Assembly (NCBI RefSeq): GCF_000801105.2
Contig: NC_079514.1
Coordinates: 4,712,001-4,776,000, forward strand
Origin: Raphanus sativus
Lineage: Eukaryota > Streptophyta > Magnoliopsida > Brassicales > Brassicaceae
Length of the DNA: 64,000 bases
Direction of reading: 5' to 3'
Every line of letters starts with the position of its first letter. Positions within the stretch are counted from its first letter, which is position 1. Made by a program: the position numbers and the translations under genes. Shown here one piece after another: positions 26,028 through 44,300 of the stretch. The notes under the pieces were generated by a model that was given only the letters and a program-made list of their open reading frames with translations, was not told where the DNA came from and did not search any database.

Positions 26028-26779
26028 GCTTTCCTCTGATTGTCCACAATCTTTACCGATTCTTTTGTCTTTTTATCATATAAATTTTATATTACATCCC
26101 ATAAATTATAAAAGTGGTATTTTATGGAAGAGAATCATTTTTTTTTGTTTAAAGCAGAAAAGGAATTTACTTTTGAGATTTTTGACTAGTCTTGCAGATT
26201 TGATCCTACAGATTTGATTCAGGTTGACAAATTTTCAAAATGTTCAGTTTGTAATTGGTTTATTCTTTTTCTTTTAAACAAACATTAAACCAAACTAAAA
26301 TTAATTAAAACTATCGAAAATTTAAATCAATTAAAACTGAAAACTGAAAACTTATATGTTAAAAAATCAGTAGTTCTACAAACCGAACTAACTAAATATA
26401 AACACAAATCAAATTAAACCGAACCGAATTTGTTTTTTGGTAGAATTCGCATAATTATAAATTTATAAGCAAATCTTACCCAGACCGAACAAACCGAACG
26501 TGCGGGATTAGTCTTAACAATCATAATCAAAAGAAACCGAACCAAACTACCCGAAGGAACCAAACCCCACATGCCTTTTGAGTTTTGACATAATAATGTA
26601 GAAAGAGAAGAAGCAAGAAGAAAAGAGTTACGAAAAGGACAAGGACCCACTCAGATTCAATAATCGCCGTTAAAATTCAGTTGCCCGTCTCTACCGTCAT
26701 CTCCCCTTCCCTCGATCTCTCCCCAATCCTCCATCCTCGGAGAGAGATCCCAATCTTCCTTCCTCTAGAAAAAACAAAG
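26028..26779. other. Intergenic DNA upstream of ATR1
   Basis: AT-rich, with repeated AACCGAAC-like motifs between about 26270 and 26560 that resemble decayed repeats common in crucifer genomes. The last 100 bases are C-rich and probably the ATR1 leader. No gene seen. Confidence 0.45.
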
Positions 26780-30522
<3,743 letters not shown>

Positions 30523-30819
30523 TTAATGATGTTCCTAGTTGGGAATCTCAGCTTCTTGTTTTTGAGCTTTCTTAATGCGAAGGCTGTTTTTAACATTTAG
30601 ATATTGACTTTTTTTCATTTTCCTTTTATCTTATTATAGTCCAAACATATAAAAGGTTTGTGTAAGTGTCTTTGTAAGGAACAAAATTATAAGAGAGACA
30701 AAAAACTATACAGTCCAATAAATCTTGAGTGAGAAGGTTTTCTTTATATTTTCTAATAGACATCATAAATGGCACATGAGTATAACACATTTTATTGATA
30801 GGCTTCCACAACAATTGGA

Positions 30820-31080
30820 CAATCAACATTACACACCAGGATTCTTAGGTTTGTGGGAAGCTTCTGATTACACACCAGGATTCTTAGGTTTGTGGGAAGC
30901 TTCTGATATCATAGGTTTCTCTGCACCTTGTTCCATGGGTCAACCACTTTCCTTGACCTCACAAGGAATGTAGCCAAAATGAAAACAAAGACATAAGCAT
31001 TATCTACAAAGGGTATTGCAGAAGAAACAAGCACCTGGTGAACAGATGGTGGAAACTGCGTTCCTGGAGTGGTCATTTGA
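30820..31080 (-). pseudogene. Possible relic of a SICKLE-like hydroxyproline-rich protein (At4g24500 type)
   Basis: On the minus strand, ATG at 31080 begins MTTPGTQFPPSVHQ followed by a good donor (GTGCTT). About 110 bases on, MEQGAEKPMISEASHKPKN reads to a stop inside a 39-bp duplication. Both pieces look like coding remnants of a Pro-rich protein, and At4g24500 is expected between ATR1 and RGTA1. The match to SICKLE is from partial memory only, and the pieces are short. It could equally be chance or another relic. Confidence 0.3.
30830..30907. repeat. Perfect 39-bp tandem duplication
   Basis: Units 30830-30868 and 30869-30907 both read TACACACCAGGATTCTTAGG onward through GCTTCTGAT without a difference, so the duplication is recent. 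It lies within the possible SICKLE-like relic. Confidence 0.95.
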
Positions 31081-31532
31081 TAACACTAGGAGATGAGACG
31101 TATTGTTGTTGCTCACAAGTCTTGTATGTTATTTGAGAAATCGCAGTATCTAAATGTAGTTCAGTATATTATGTGATCAAACCAAATAAATCAAAAAACC
31201 TATTAATTCAGATATAACTTATATATAATATTTATTAATTCAATATCCTAAATATCATTATAATTATTATATATTAAATACTTTTAAAAGATAATAGTGT
31301 ATATATCAGTAGAATAGGTTAATGTTTATTAATTTTTTAAAATATTATATAAATATATAGATATCGAAATATAATTTTAAATAATAATATTAGTTAAACT
31401 AATGTTGACTTATCCAAAAATTATGAAAAATATCAGAAGTAATAAAATTAACTAAAATCAAGGAGAAGGTTAAACAAATTCAGTATATAGATAGACTAGG
31501 TTGAAATCGTGTAACCAGACCGAATAAACTCT

Positions 31533-31602
31533 CTCTCGTCTCTCGTCTCTCGTCTCTCGTCTCTCGTCTCTCGTCTCTCGTCTCTCGTCTCTGGTCTCTC
31601 GT
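31533..31602 (+). repeat. Heptanucleotide array (CTCTCGT)10 in the RGTA1 leader
   Basis: Ten 7-base units, all CTCTCGT except the ninth (CTCTGGT), end 16 bases before the RGTA1 start codon. It almost certainly lies in the 5' UTR and forms a C/T-rich tract. Such arrays change copy number easily. Confidence 0.95.
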
Positions 31603-31618
31603 CAACGGCGGAGAGAAA

Positions 31619-34325
31619 ATGCACGGTCGTCCAAGGAAGGTTTACAAGCCGGAAGAGGAAGCAGCCTCCGCTGCTAAAGCCGTTAAGTTCCGATCTCTCC
31701 AGTCTCAGTTCCTGTCCAACCACCATAACAAAATGTACAAACTTTTTTTCTCTCTTACTGATCGGATTAGTTACTCTTATATCCTACACATTTTTCTGTT
31801 GCTTTCCTGAACCTTTTGGGATTGTGTGTAGTTATACCAAGGAAGCTATTGACTTGAGCACGAAGCTCTTAGAGATCAACCCGGAGGCGTACACTGCGTG
31901 GAACTACCGTAAGCTCGCCGTTGAAGATACCCTTTCACGACAAGAGTCCGATCCAGACTTGGTCAAGTCAGTTCTCGATGAAGAGCTTAAAGTGGTGAGC
32001 TTTGATCTGTCCATTGATGTAAAGGTTTGGTCTTTATGAAAGTAGCTAGTGCTCACTGATTGCTTGCTGTGGACTCTGTTCTCAATTCAGGTAGAAAGTT
32101 CTTTGAAGCAGAACGTCAAGTCATACGGTGCTTGGCATCATCGTAAGTGGGTTTTGAGTAAAGGTCATTCCTCCGTAGGGAACGAGTTACGACTTTTGAA
32201 TGAGTTCCAGACCCTTGATTCCAGGAACTTTCACGCTTGGAACTATCGCAGGTGAAAATTTGTGGGAATGGCTACGTTATGTCCCATCAAGATTTTTGCT
32301 TATTCATGTGTTGTTTGTTCCTTTACCAGGTTCGTTGTGGAGCTAACCAATAGGTCAAAACATGATGAGTTGAAGTATACAGAGTTTATGATCGGTAACA
32401 ATATCAGCAACTATTCTGCTTGGCATAATCGTAGGTAGGTGTACGCATGATATTATTTACTTAAATTTCTGATTTTTTTATGGTGATTTACATGTTTAGT
32501 TATACACTATATCTCTTTGATTCTGCAGTGTGCTTCTTTCAAGTTTGCTTGAAAGAAAGGCTGACGGGTTCATGCCAAGTCAAAAGATTCCTGAAGAATA
32601 TGAACTTGTGCATAATGCTATCTTTACAGACGAAGACGTCCAAAGTGGGTGGTTTTATCATCTTTGGCTTCTTGATCAAACTGTTAATGTGGAGACCCCT
32701 CTTCTCATTTCCTCATGGCCTCCACATGGTTCCCGTATCAATCTATCTAGAGCTGGGTGCTTAAACGACTCTTCTTCTTCTTCTAAGCTCACTACTTTTC
32801 CACTGATTCTTTACTTTGACCAAGCTGTTGGTGGAGTAAGCTCTTCTACTGTTGCGATTGATTCTGAACTGAAAGGAATTGAGGACCTTGTTTGGGAGCC
32901 AGTTTCGAATAAAAACTCACAGGTGTCTTGTGTATGGGTTGCTCGTCTTAAATATATGAGTTCAGAACCTTGCTTCTTCCCCAAGGAATACAAAGTGAAG
33001 GTCAGAATTGGGAACTCTCCAGGAATTGTTTCTTCCAGAGGATTCAACTTCAGCGTTCCTTATGAGTTCGTCTTCACAGCGCGTGTTGAAGACACCGTCC
33101 AAGAAGAGCCGCGAGAAGTGATTGTTTCATGGACGGATGGTTTTGATATTTGGGATGCACAGTCAGAGGATTTGAAAAATCTCGTCAACTTGGATCAACT
33201 AAATGGTCAGATGGATTTTAAATGGCGTCAGGAAGCTATAGCGGAAGAGATTGACTTGTTTCGTACATTGCCTGACAGTAACAGGTAATCCTATTTACTT
33301 TCTTGCTTTGATGGGAGAGATAGAGTGTAATCTTGAACTCTGTGTTCTCTTTTTTTATGTTTAGCAAAATTGGAAAGCTTACTATTGCAAGGCTTTTGAT
33401 GGCTAAAGCTACGATGTCAGAGAATGATGTTAAAGGTGTTCACTATGAAGAAATCCTCAAACTGTATAATGATCTAATGGCGCTGGACTCTACGCACTAT
33501 CATTACTACAAGGATGAGCACAGCGTAGCTTTACTCCGCAAGGTACTTAAGTCTTCTTTTTTAACTGTGAATCACAAGTTGAGATTCAGCTCTTCTATTG
33601 TTTTGCTTTTAGATGTTTAAAGTTCTATTTCATCATATGCATACTACTCATTAAAGAGAATGATCATGCAGGTGACTTCAAGCACTGAATCTTTGTCAAG
33701 ACACCTTTTTCGATACAGCGATATGAACAATTCTGTATGTCTGCGGCTGAATAACTCATCGCTGTCTCGGATAGCCTCTGTCGAGAAGTTGCTGTTTGTC
33801 CAAATGTTAGATCTCAGTCACAATGAGCTTCACTCAACTGAAGGTAAGTTTCTCAAAATGTCATGTGCTTACACGCTTATGTACTTGATTTGAACCGTTG
33901 CATCTGTGATTAAAATGGTGTGTATGTGTGTCACAGGGTTGGAGGCGATGCAACTTCTCTCTTGCCTTAATCTGAGTCACAACAGAATCCGGAGTTTTTC
34001 AGCACTGGACTCTCTAAGACATTTGAAACAGCTGAGAGTGTTGGATGTTTCACACAACCACATAGGCGAGCACTCGGTTGACACAACGAGGTACCTTTGT
34101 TCTTCACCGCTCTCTAATTCGGAGTGGAGTCAAGATGAAGTTGGAAGACGGATGACGCCTAGTCTGGTCACCAAATACTGGGATGCGTATTTTGTGTTGA
34201 GAGATTTGAATCTGAAACAGTTGGATATAGCAGGCAACGTAGTTGCAGGGGAGGAGTTCAGCTCCTTTGTACCACAGGTTGTGCCAACGCTTGTATGGCT
34301 CAATGGCCATAAACTTAGGAGTTAG
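31619..34325 (+). CDS. RGTA1: Rab geranylgeranyl transferase alpha subunit 1
   Basis: Start ATG 31619 (MHGRPRKVYKPEEEA), stop TAG 34323-34325. Prenyltransferase alpha (PFTA) repeats are plain: AYTAWNYRKLAV, SYGAWHHRKWVL, NFHAWNYRRFVV and NYSAWHNRS. They are followed by an inserted beta-rich domain (about 32700-33150), further helical repeat sequence, and C-terminal leucine-rich repeats with LDLSHNEL, LNLSHNRI and LDVSHNHI. This is the plant/animal RabGGTase alpha layout. With the beta subunit and Rab escort protein it adds geranylgeranyl groups to the C-terminal cysteines of Rab GTPases, allowing membrane attachment. It corresponds to At4g24490. Exon joins are in frame and no damage is seen. 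Confidence 0.95.
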
Positions 34326-35047
34326 ATCATAGGCCAAGATTTTTTTTTTACTTTAGTTTATTAGATCATCGACTCTCAAAAGCTATTTGGATTCTCTTGA
34401 TGATACTTGTTTTGTGGTTTTTTTCTCAGCAGTCTTGTTATATGACCTTGTTATAATGATTCTGCACCCTTTATTTACCACATTTTGATAGCATACAATT
34501 TGCATTACAGCAGATTCAAGTATCATGCAACATCTGCAACCGCATGAAACCAAATCTCACAATCTTAATTCATCGTCTTGCAAGTTGCGCTCAAAGTCGG
34601 ATCACTAGAAACATACAAGCAAAAATTTAAAAAAAAAGAGCCTTGAAAATGATGGACAATTAAATGCTACTAGTTTTGAGTTGAAGCCCAAACCCACTAA
34701 GTAAAAAGCCCAATGCGACCATAATCTCTGGGTTTTCTGTTGTGTGGATGAAAAGTTGCCAACTTGGCGGATGAGGATTCTTCTTGTTTCCCATGTCCAA
34801 AGAGTTTTCAGTGCTTCACTTCGTTTGCTTCTCTCTCAAACTCAACCCATTCTCTGACACAGGTAAGGATCCACATCCAACACAAATTATTATGTGCATT
34901 TCTGAGTAGTCTTTGTGTTAGTGAGTTTCATTTACATGTTCTTTTGTAACAAACGCTTACATATTTTCTCTAATTAATGTTATTCTTTTGATGTTTCCAG
35001 ACTGTGGCGAGGATAGTCGCTGGAAAAAAACTTGATCAGATCATACA
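34326..35047. other. RGTA1 3' end and thioredoxin-like gene leader
   Basis: The first 300 bases are probably the RGTA1 3' UTR. From about 34760, a spliced leader of the next gene is likely: a donor CAG/GTAAGG near 34863 and an acceptor TTTCCAG near 35000 bracket an intron. No separate gene is supported. Confidence 0.45.
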
Positions 35048-35852
35048 ATGCAGAAGCAGAGCGTTCTTCACTCGGAGTACCTAAGACTTGGAACCGAATT
35101 GGTTCAACCGATAAAAACTAGTGCATTTCCTAGATGGAACAGTCGCAGCAATAGAGTCAGATTGTCGTTTCTAAGAGCTGAAGCTTTTTCATCCATGAGT
35201 GCAGTAAACAAAAACTGCACGTGGAGAGTTAACAGCTTAGGACAGGAGATCCAAACGGACTTGAGTGATGAAGACGAAGAAGATCTATGTCCGGTTGAGT
35301 GTGTCACTGAGTTCAAGACAGATGAAGAACTTGTTAGAGTCCTGGAGAAAGCCAAAGAGACTAACACTTTGGTTGTGGTTGATTTCTATCGTCCTTCATG
35401 TGGTAGTTGTAAATACATAGAGCAGGGCTTCTCAAAGCTCTGCAAGCAATCTGGTGACCAACAAGCTCCCGTTATCTTCCTTAAGCATAATGTCAGTATC
35501 ATACATATTCGTTTAAGTATGAATACGTTAACAACTTTCATCTTGAGTAAGATTTCATTAGTTGCTCAAACGATTTTGGCAGGTGATAGATGAATATGAT
35601 GAACAATCAGAAGTCGCTGAAAGGCTCCGTATCAAGGTACGTGAACCCTCTTTGCAATCTTGGTATCTAACGATAACAATCACAAGAAGAGAGTTTTGAT
35701 TTACTACAGTCTATGTTCTACAGTCAGTTCCTCTCTTCCACTTCTACAAAAATGGAGTTCTGTTAGAAGCGTTTGCTACTAGAGACAAGGAGAGGATTGA
35801 CGCTTCTATAGCCAAATATACTTCCTCTGAATCCTCAAGCACATCGGATTAA
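35048..35852 (+). CDS. Atypical plastid thioredoxin-like protein with CGSC active site
   Basis: ATG at 35048 (MQKQSVLHSEYL), stop TAA 35850-35852, three exons (35048-35492, about 35583-35636, about 35724-35852), roughly 210 residues. The N-terminal 60 residues are rich in Ser, Arg and Leu, poor in acids, and suggest a chloroplast transit peptide. An acidic linker (DLSDEDEEDLCPVE) precedes a thioredoxin fold: VVVDFYRPSCGSCKYIEQGF with the active site CGSC in place of WCGPC, then the cis-Pro segment RIKSVPLFHFYKNG. It is probably a redox-active atypical thioredoxin; the At1g07700 type is my closest recollection. That gene is not in the At4g24 region, so this copy may be transposed. The fold is certain, the orthologue is not. 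Confidence 0.88.
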
Positions 35853-36121
35853 ACCGCACTTTTGGTTCTCTATCTCTCAAATCATAGACAATGATGTAAA
35901 CTATATTGAGCTGTTGTAAAGATACCTGAACAGCCATCATTTTGTATCATATTGAATAAGACAGATGCAACATTTTTTTTCTAATATTGTAATTTTGATT
36001 TGAGATTCGGTTATGGTTTCTATAATACATGTGATGGTGAGAAGATACATACATTCATAGAGAACAGCAACTGAAACTATCATACTAAGGGTTTTCTATC
36101 TTCTGATTCTTATCACAGTAT

Positions 36122-38606
<2,485 letters not shown>

Positions 38607-38904
38607 CGGGAACTGCCAAAAGAGAGAGAGATAGGAAGGAGACAGTTGACAAAGTTCAATACAGAGAGATGGTTGATCGGGAGGGAGGGAGTTTGTTTGG
38701 CCGTTGCGAAAATTTCACCGGCGCTAAAACGGTGACTTGAGAAATAAATCGCAGTAACTTTCCGACGACTACTGCACTCACTGGATTTTACCGATTTTCT
38801 ATTGGGCCGTTCGATTTTGTTTCTCTACTTGGTTACTCCAATAGCCCATTATTGTGAGGAACACACAATCGAACCCGTCGTAAGTCAGTTGAGACAGTTT
38901 TGTA

Positions 38905-39926
38905 TAGGTGTCAAATGGGCTTAATATGGATACACCCATTTTTTCCATGGGTTATTAATGGACAAAATATGGATGACCATTTAAAAAATGGTCTTTACGG
39001 GTTTTGGGTTTCATGGACATGAGTTGTCCAATGGACAAAAAATATCTAGGGTTTCAAAAAAAAATTGAGTTTTTCTACCAAAACCGAGAAATCGGGTTTT
39101 CTCGCCAAAACCGGAAAATTGAATTTTCTCTGTCAAAATCATAAAATCGCACAAACTGTAAAATCGGGTTTTTCCCGCCGAAACCAAGAAATCGAGTTTT
39201 CCCGCCAAAACAGAGAAATCGGATTTTTCCGCCAAAACCGGGAAATCTAGTTTTCCCGCCAAAATCGGAAAATCGAGTTTTCCGCTAAAACCGTAAAATC
39301 GCCAAAATCGTAAAATCAAGTTTTCTTGCCAAAACTGAGAAATCGGGTTTTCCCGCCAAAACCGGAAAATCGGATTTTCTCGCCAAAACCGGAAAATCGG
39401 GTTTTCCCGCCAAAACCGGAAAATCGGGTTATCCCGCCAAAACCGTAAAATCAGGTTTTCCCGCCAAAACCGTAAAATCAGGTTTTCCGGCCAAAACCGC
39501 AAAATCGATTTTCCCGTCAAAACTGCAAAATCGAGTTTTCCTACCAAAACCGCAAATCGGGATTTCCCGCCATAATCGGAAAATCAGGTTTTCCCGCCAA
39601 AATCGTAAAATCGAATTTTCCGTTAAAACCGCAAAATCAAGTTTTCTTGCCAAAACCAAAATTGTTGTATTTATGGATTAATTTTAATTTTATGAACTTG
39701 TATATATAATTATAAGCTTATAAATTATAGGCTTATAAATTAAAATCTAAAGTTTTCTTATATGGTCTATTATGGACTCTATGGCAGCCCATAAAAATAT
39801 GGGTTTTAGTGGATATGATTTTTAATGGACATGGTTCTAATGGACATGGTCACTCTTTGTCCACGAACAATAAATGGACAAATGGATACGGGCTAATGGA
39901 CGTGGACTTGCCCAGTTTACAGCTAT
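38905..39926. mobile_element. Non-autonomous DNA transposon, 1.0 kb, with target-site duplication
   Basis: The element begins TAGGTGTCAAATGGGC. The reverse complement of its right end reads ATAGCTGTAAACTGGGC, giving an imperfect terminal inverted repeat. The 11 bases ACAGTTTTGTA flank both sides (38894-38904 and 39927-39937). A duplication this long fits Mutator-like elements (9-11 bp) better than hAT (8 bp), although the TIR resembles hAT termini. The subterminal parts repeat AATGGACA-type words in both halves, and the centre is a 27-bp minisatellite. No transposase is encoded. It sits about 300 bp upstream of TIFY1. Confidence 0.82.
39085..39655. repeat. 27-bp minisatellite, about 20 degenerate copies
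   Basis: The repeated unit is close to CGCCAAAACCGGAAAATCGG followed by GTTTTCC. Because 27 is divisible by three, one minus-strand frame stays open and reads a 9-residue repeat like FWRENPIFR. The open frame is a by-product of the period, not a gene. Units diverge more towards the edges. Confidence 0.93.
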
Positions 39927-40196
39927 ACAGTTTTGTACGAAGACAATAGTATATCAGAATTCAGAGTTATTAATAAAATTAAAAGCAATCTCGAGATGAA
40001 TGTTTAAGAACTTTTCTCATAGCAACAGAGTTTCATTTCATTTTGTATTTGGCCGGGATTTACATAAATAGGTTAAACTGATGGCTGCAAACGGAGCTCA
40101 ACATATAGCAGCAAGTGCTGGAAAGTCTCAAAATCTATTACAAAGAGAGTGAGTGAGCATATATATATTCTCTGGCTGTGAATTAACATCTCTCTC

Positions 40197-40854
40197 TCAC
40201 TGCGTGAGCAGCTTAGAGTCACATGCCACTATCTTCACCTGACTAACATTCTCTTGACGGTCTTCACTCTTGAACATTGCGTCCTGTAATATGAAGGTCC
40301 AGACGTTGTCACAGAACCTGTAAGTGTGCAGGTGCCCCTGTACAAGATCAAAAAAAAAAAGAGAAGTAAAGAAGAAACGAGATTAAGCACCTATTCTCAT
40401 GAAAGATAACAGAACCGAAAAAAAAAACTTTGAAGACTTTACAGAAAGTATGACACTGTTAAGAGGTTCTAGAAACTATTAATTGAGGTAGCAACTTACC
40501 CTAAACATTCTACTCTACAACAACATTGTTCCATTCAAACGTTCAATCGCCTCTACAAGTAAATGAATGAATAGCATAACAATACTGAAGCAGACCTTGA
40601 TAGTCACTTTGGTCTTCACTTGGCTCTCAAGAGCTTCAGTCATGGACTACAAAGGGACACATACATATCATTAAAAAGCCACAGAGAGGTAAAACCAAAA
40701 GATGCCAAGATCAGTCACTCATAACCTTGTCAAACTGAACAAGAACTTGGATGGCTAGCTCAGGGCTCAGCGTACCGCTCTGAACCATCTCGTCCAAAGT
40801 CTCAGTCAAACACATCCCGATCGTCGATCTCCTGTACAGCTCAAACGTCGCCAT
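40197..40854 (-). CDS. Transcription initiation factor IIA gamma (small) subunit
   Basis: Minus strand, ATG 40854, stop TGA 40197-40199, three exons: 40854-40716, about 40647-40597, about 40337-40197. The 106-residue product runs MATFELYRRSTIGMCLTETL, then GTLSPELAIQVLVQFDK, MTEALESQVKTKVTIKGHLH, TYRFCDNVWTFILQDAMFK, ending DSKLLTQ. That is the full TFIIA-gamma family length, with the N-terminal helical and C-terminal beta-barrel parts. It stabilises TBP on TATA DNA with the alpha/beta subunit. It corresponds to At4g24440. The 5' leader probably has an intron between 40863 and 40979. No damage seen. Confidence 0.97.
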
Positions 40855-41189
40855 TATTCTACGATCTGCCAGCAGATAATCCGAGCAAATCAAATCTTTT
40901 AATCAGGGATCTGAAAAGTTTAGACTAATCACAGGAGACGATAAGTAGACGGAGAATACAAAGAGAGACAGTATACCGATCTCCGGCGAAGTGGGGAAGA
41001 GGGATGAAGGAGGTAGGTACCGTTGGGTCGATTGCGAAGGATTCGTGTCTTGCGCGGAGAAAAATAAAATTTTGGGGCTTTTATTCCCTAGCTTTTGCAG
41101 GTTACTGTTTATATAGGCAGCGATAGATCAGGGAAATTTTGAAATTACACGTTTACCCTTGGTGAAAGTTCCTTTTTACCTTTTATATT

Positions 41190-41345
41190 GGGAAAACGGC
41201 TAAAACCTGCCTCAAGTTTGGCCATATGTTCAAATCATACCCAAAGTATACAAGGGTGCGAAAACATACCTAAGGTTTCATAAAATCCAAATTTCATACC
41301 CACAGTTTAGTTTTTGTGCAAATGAGCCGTTAAACATTCATACAC
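41190..41345. mobile_element. Mutator-like element terminus (one end only)
   Basis: GGGAAAACGGCTAAAACCTG leads into a stretch repeating the words CATACCCAAAG, CATACCTAAGG and CATACCCACAG. This resembles MULE ends common in crucifers. I could not find a matching inverted end nearby, so it is a fragment or a solo end. Confidence 0.35.
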
Positions 41346-44300
41346 GTGGAAATGATATTGTTTATTTGTTCTAATTACTCTCCAAATCTTCTTGGACAAA
41401 AACGAGACAAACCAGCAAAAATAACAGTCCCAGTTCTTTATCTCAATTCTCTAATTGCTTCTCTCGCTCGAACTCACGAACAAGCATGATATTCTCTACG
41501 GTCGAGTTCATTCCATGGCTCAAGAAATGAGGTAAAATTCTCAGCTAAATTCCTACATATCTTTCATTTGTAGTTAGAATCAACCAGGTACTGGTGCGTA
41601 CAAGCAAAATATTCTTAATGCTTGGCGTTACGTCAGGTAAACACACCACCTCTTTGGTGTTTTCTCTTGCAGCTAGAAATGAATAAATGAGAGAAATAGT
41701 GACAACAAGTCAAAAAAGTCTCTTTGCTCTTTCATCGATAAACACTTCTGACTTCTTTAGCCCTTGCACTTCTTCAGTTTTTGGCAAAGGACCTCGCAAC
41801 AAAAGTTATTGCAACATGCTTACGTATCCATCGCTTCTGTTTAGTTTGAATAAAGGCGTGGTGTACTCAACCTGAAGAAAAAAAAACTTCACACAATATA
41901 CTCGGAAGTATCACATGTGTTGCATTAGCAGATCACTGATTCCAAAATCAAGCAATACCAATAGTTTCGCAAGTTGGAAATCTTCTAACCTGAATGCTTC
42001 CCAAAGTCATAACCATATCTCTTTACTTCCATGAGAGTCACCTCGCACATCTAGACCATCGATGAGAAGGGAATAATAACCCAGCACCTTCCCCACAGTT
42101 CATTTATTATCAAGTGAACTAGTGTGGCTAAGTAGTGCAAGATACAAATTACTAGCTAAACCTCTAACACTCTCGATAGAAGTTTGACATCTCTTAGGCT
42201 AAATGGCTGCCCGAAGTGTAAATTATATAGGAGAATCAGCATGAACAAAGTCCAAAAGCAAGGATAAAATTATTTATGCAGTATCCAGAAATGCTGTGAA
42301 TGCAGTTTATATATATAAAACAAATATATACTTAAAACTCATGAAGGATCAGATTATGATGACAGAATTAAAACAGCTTAATCAAGGCAATAATGGCTGA
42401 CCTTTCTAATTGGTTCTTAACGTTTTGGTAGCCGGAAAGATACAGATACGTATCTCTAACTGTAAAAGCATCTAACTATAGGATTGTTTTTAAAACAGTA
42501 GTGTAATATGTTGAACAAAGCTATTTTCCTTAATTTAGCACAATACTCACTGCAGAATGAAAGACTGGTGGGGCGAACGGTGCAAATAACACCTCCCTTC
42601 TCACAAATGGTCTAGACATGAAAGACAACTCAAGCGAACCTGCCCGTCTTCAGTTTAGTCAACCAGCATCCCAAATCTATAACGTAGCACTGCGTAAACA
42701 TAGACAGGTGTATTTTTATTTTAAAAAAAACTAGTTTAGGCAACATTGAAGTAACTTTTTTTGTTTAATCACCGAACGAAAAAATGAATTTGCTTATTTC
42801 CTATCAACAGAATTATTCTTTGCTGGAACAAGTTCCATTCGCTTTTTTCAAAAAAAAACCAAGTTCCATTCGTTTCCTTGTTAATCTAAGCACCCAACCT
42901 TTTTTTTTATCTAAGGGAGTTTCTATCCAAGTCATTGCTTTCTCAAAGAATTTATATTTCATTTTTGGACTTTTAGAGGCTAGGAACACAGATGGAACTA
43001 TCCTATATTGTTGTCTTTTAGAAAAGGCTGTATCACTCCCAAGGTGTTTTCAAACACTTGAGCTTTAGTAGTTTGATTTAGCCTATCCCTTATCGTACAG
43101 TTGTTTGTATAGTATTACTGAGAAACAACTAAAGTTTATTCACAAATCACAAGTAACACAAAGATCAAGCTTAAATTCTCAGAAGCTTCCAAATAGATCA
43201 TCTCCACATTGAGAGACATAGTAACTCAGTGTTGTGATCAGTGTTCAAACATCACAATTCACAACTTTGAAGTGGATGTATGTATTCGTACATTTCATTT
43301 CATTTAGTAAACTTTTTTTTTTGCCTCAAAGTGTAAATTTAACGATGCTTTCGAACTTTTTTTAGTACAACTAAAAAGAAAAAGAGAAAAATGAAATTAA
43401 AGAAAAAAACTACACGAGATTCAATTTGTTCTTTGTGTTTTTTTGGATCAAATTCTGTTGGTCAACAAAAAGTAATTTACTTTTATTTTATGCTCATAAC
43501 GACTACTCTTAAGCTGTTCATAAGTAAAAGGATCAAGCATTATTTATGTGCTCTTTTCATCTCAAAAAGAAAAAAAAAAAAAAAAACAGAAGTACTAGCA
43601 AAGGTGATGGAGATGAGGAAACAAACCTCAGAAAAGGAGACAGATCCGTTGAAACTATTCTCCATGAGCATCAATCTGCACATGCAAACCAAAACAATCA
43701 ATCCATCAGTTTTCACGAAACAGTAAAATTTGGATCGGCAGCTCAGAAATTCAGGTAGAGTAATTAATGCTCATGCAGCTGATCTATCAAATGATAATTG
43801 CGACTTCTCAAATTACTAGCTAGAGATCTCACAAAACGATTCAACGAAAATGTCATGTTTGTAAAATAAAATTGTTAAGTTAGAATTATACACGGAATCA
43901 GACTAACCGACCAAGTAATCGAAGCTTAGGAAGTGACTCGTCGGATTTAACAACTTTTCAAAAAAAAAAAGGTGACTCCCTCTTTCACGAGATCCCACTG
44001 AAAAATCAAAAGAAAACCATCGGGAAAAACTGTGAATCGTGATGGTGCATGATGTGAAGCGGATCGAGAAGAAGAAGCTTAAACACCTAGGGCAAGAGAG
44101 GTAATATAGAGTGAAGAAGGGAGGAGAGAGCACGGAGAATACTAGGGAAGCTAGAGAGGGTTATATATGAGTAATGCAATGAAGAATTAGCTTAATTTTA
44201 TAACTTAACTATTGATTAGTGCGTTAATCAGATTTCATTTAGAATTTTATATAATTGAATTGAGTGAGACATGTATTAAATATAAAAAAGTTAGCCAAAG

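Larger units (their letters stand above)
30523..31618. other. ATR1 3' end and AT-rich spacer before RGTA1
   Basis: The left part holds the ATR1 3' UTR, a 39-bp tandem duplication and a weak gene relic. 31130-31490 is almost pure A/T with no visible gene. The right end is a heptanucleotide array in the RGTA1 leader. Confidence 0.5.

Noticed and set aside
26681..26779. N-terminal extension of ATR1 upstream of the chosen ATG
   Set aside because: The frame is open but begins with TTG; no ATG exists there, and the family start fits 26780.
34764..34949. ORF ahead of the thioredoxin-like gene
   Set aside because: Lies in the probable spliced 5' leader and starts with TTG; not linked in frame to the thioredoxin ORF.
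39011..39547. Minus-strand 178-codon ORF with an RFWRENPI-type repeat
   Set aside because: It is a by-product of a 27-bp (multiple of three) minisatellite inside a transposon, with no start context or homologue recognised.
39085..39655. Regularly spaced repeats resembling a CRISPR array
   Set aside because: Units are contiguous with no unique spacers, are degenerate, and the genome is a plant nucleus.
43391..43726. 111-codon plus-strand ORF
   Set aside because: Lys-rich translation of A runs, with no splice or family support.
44041..44100. Basic peptide-like stretch followed by GTAATA
   Set aside because: Too short and alone; no partner exon found on either side.
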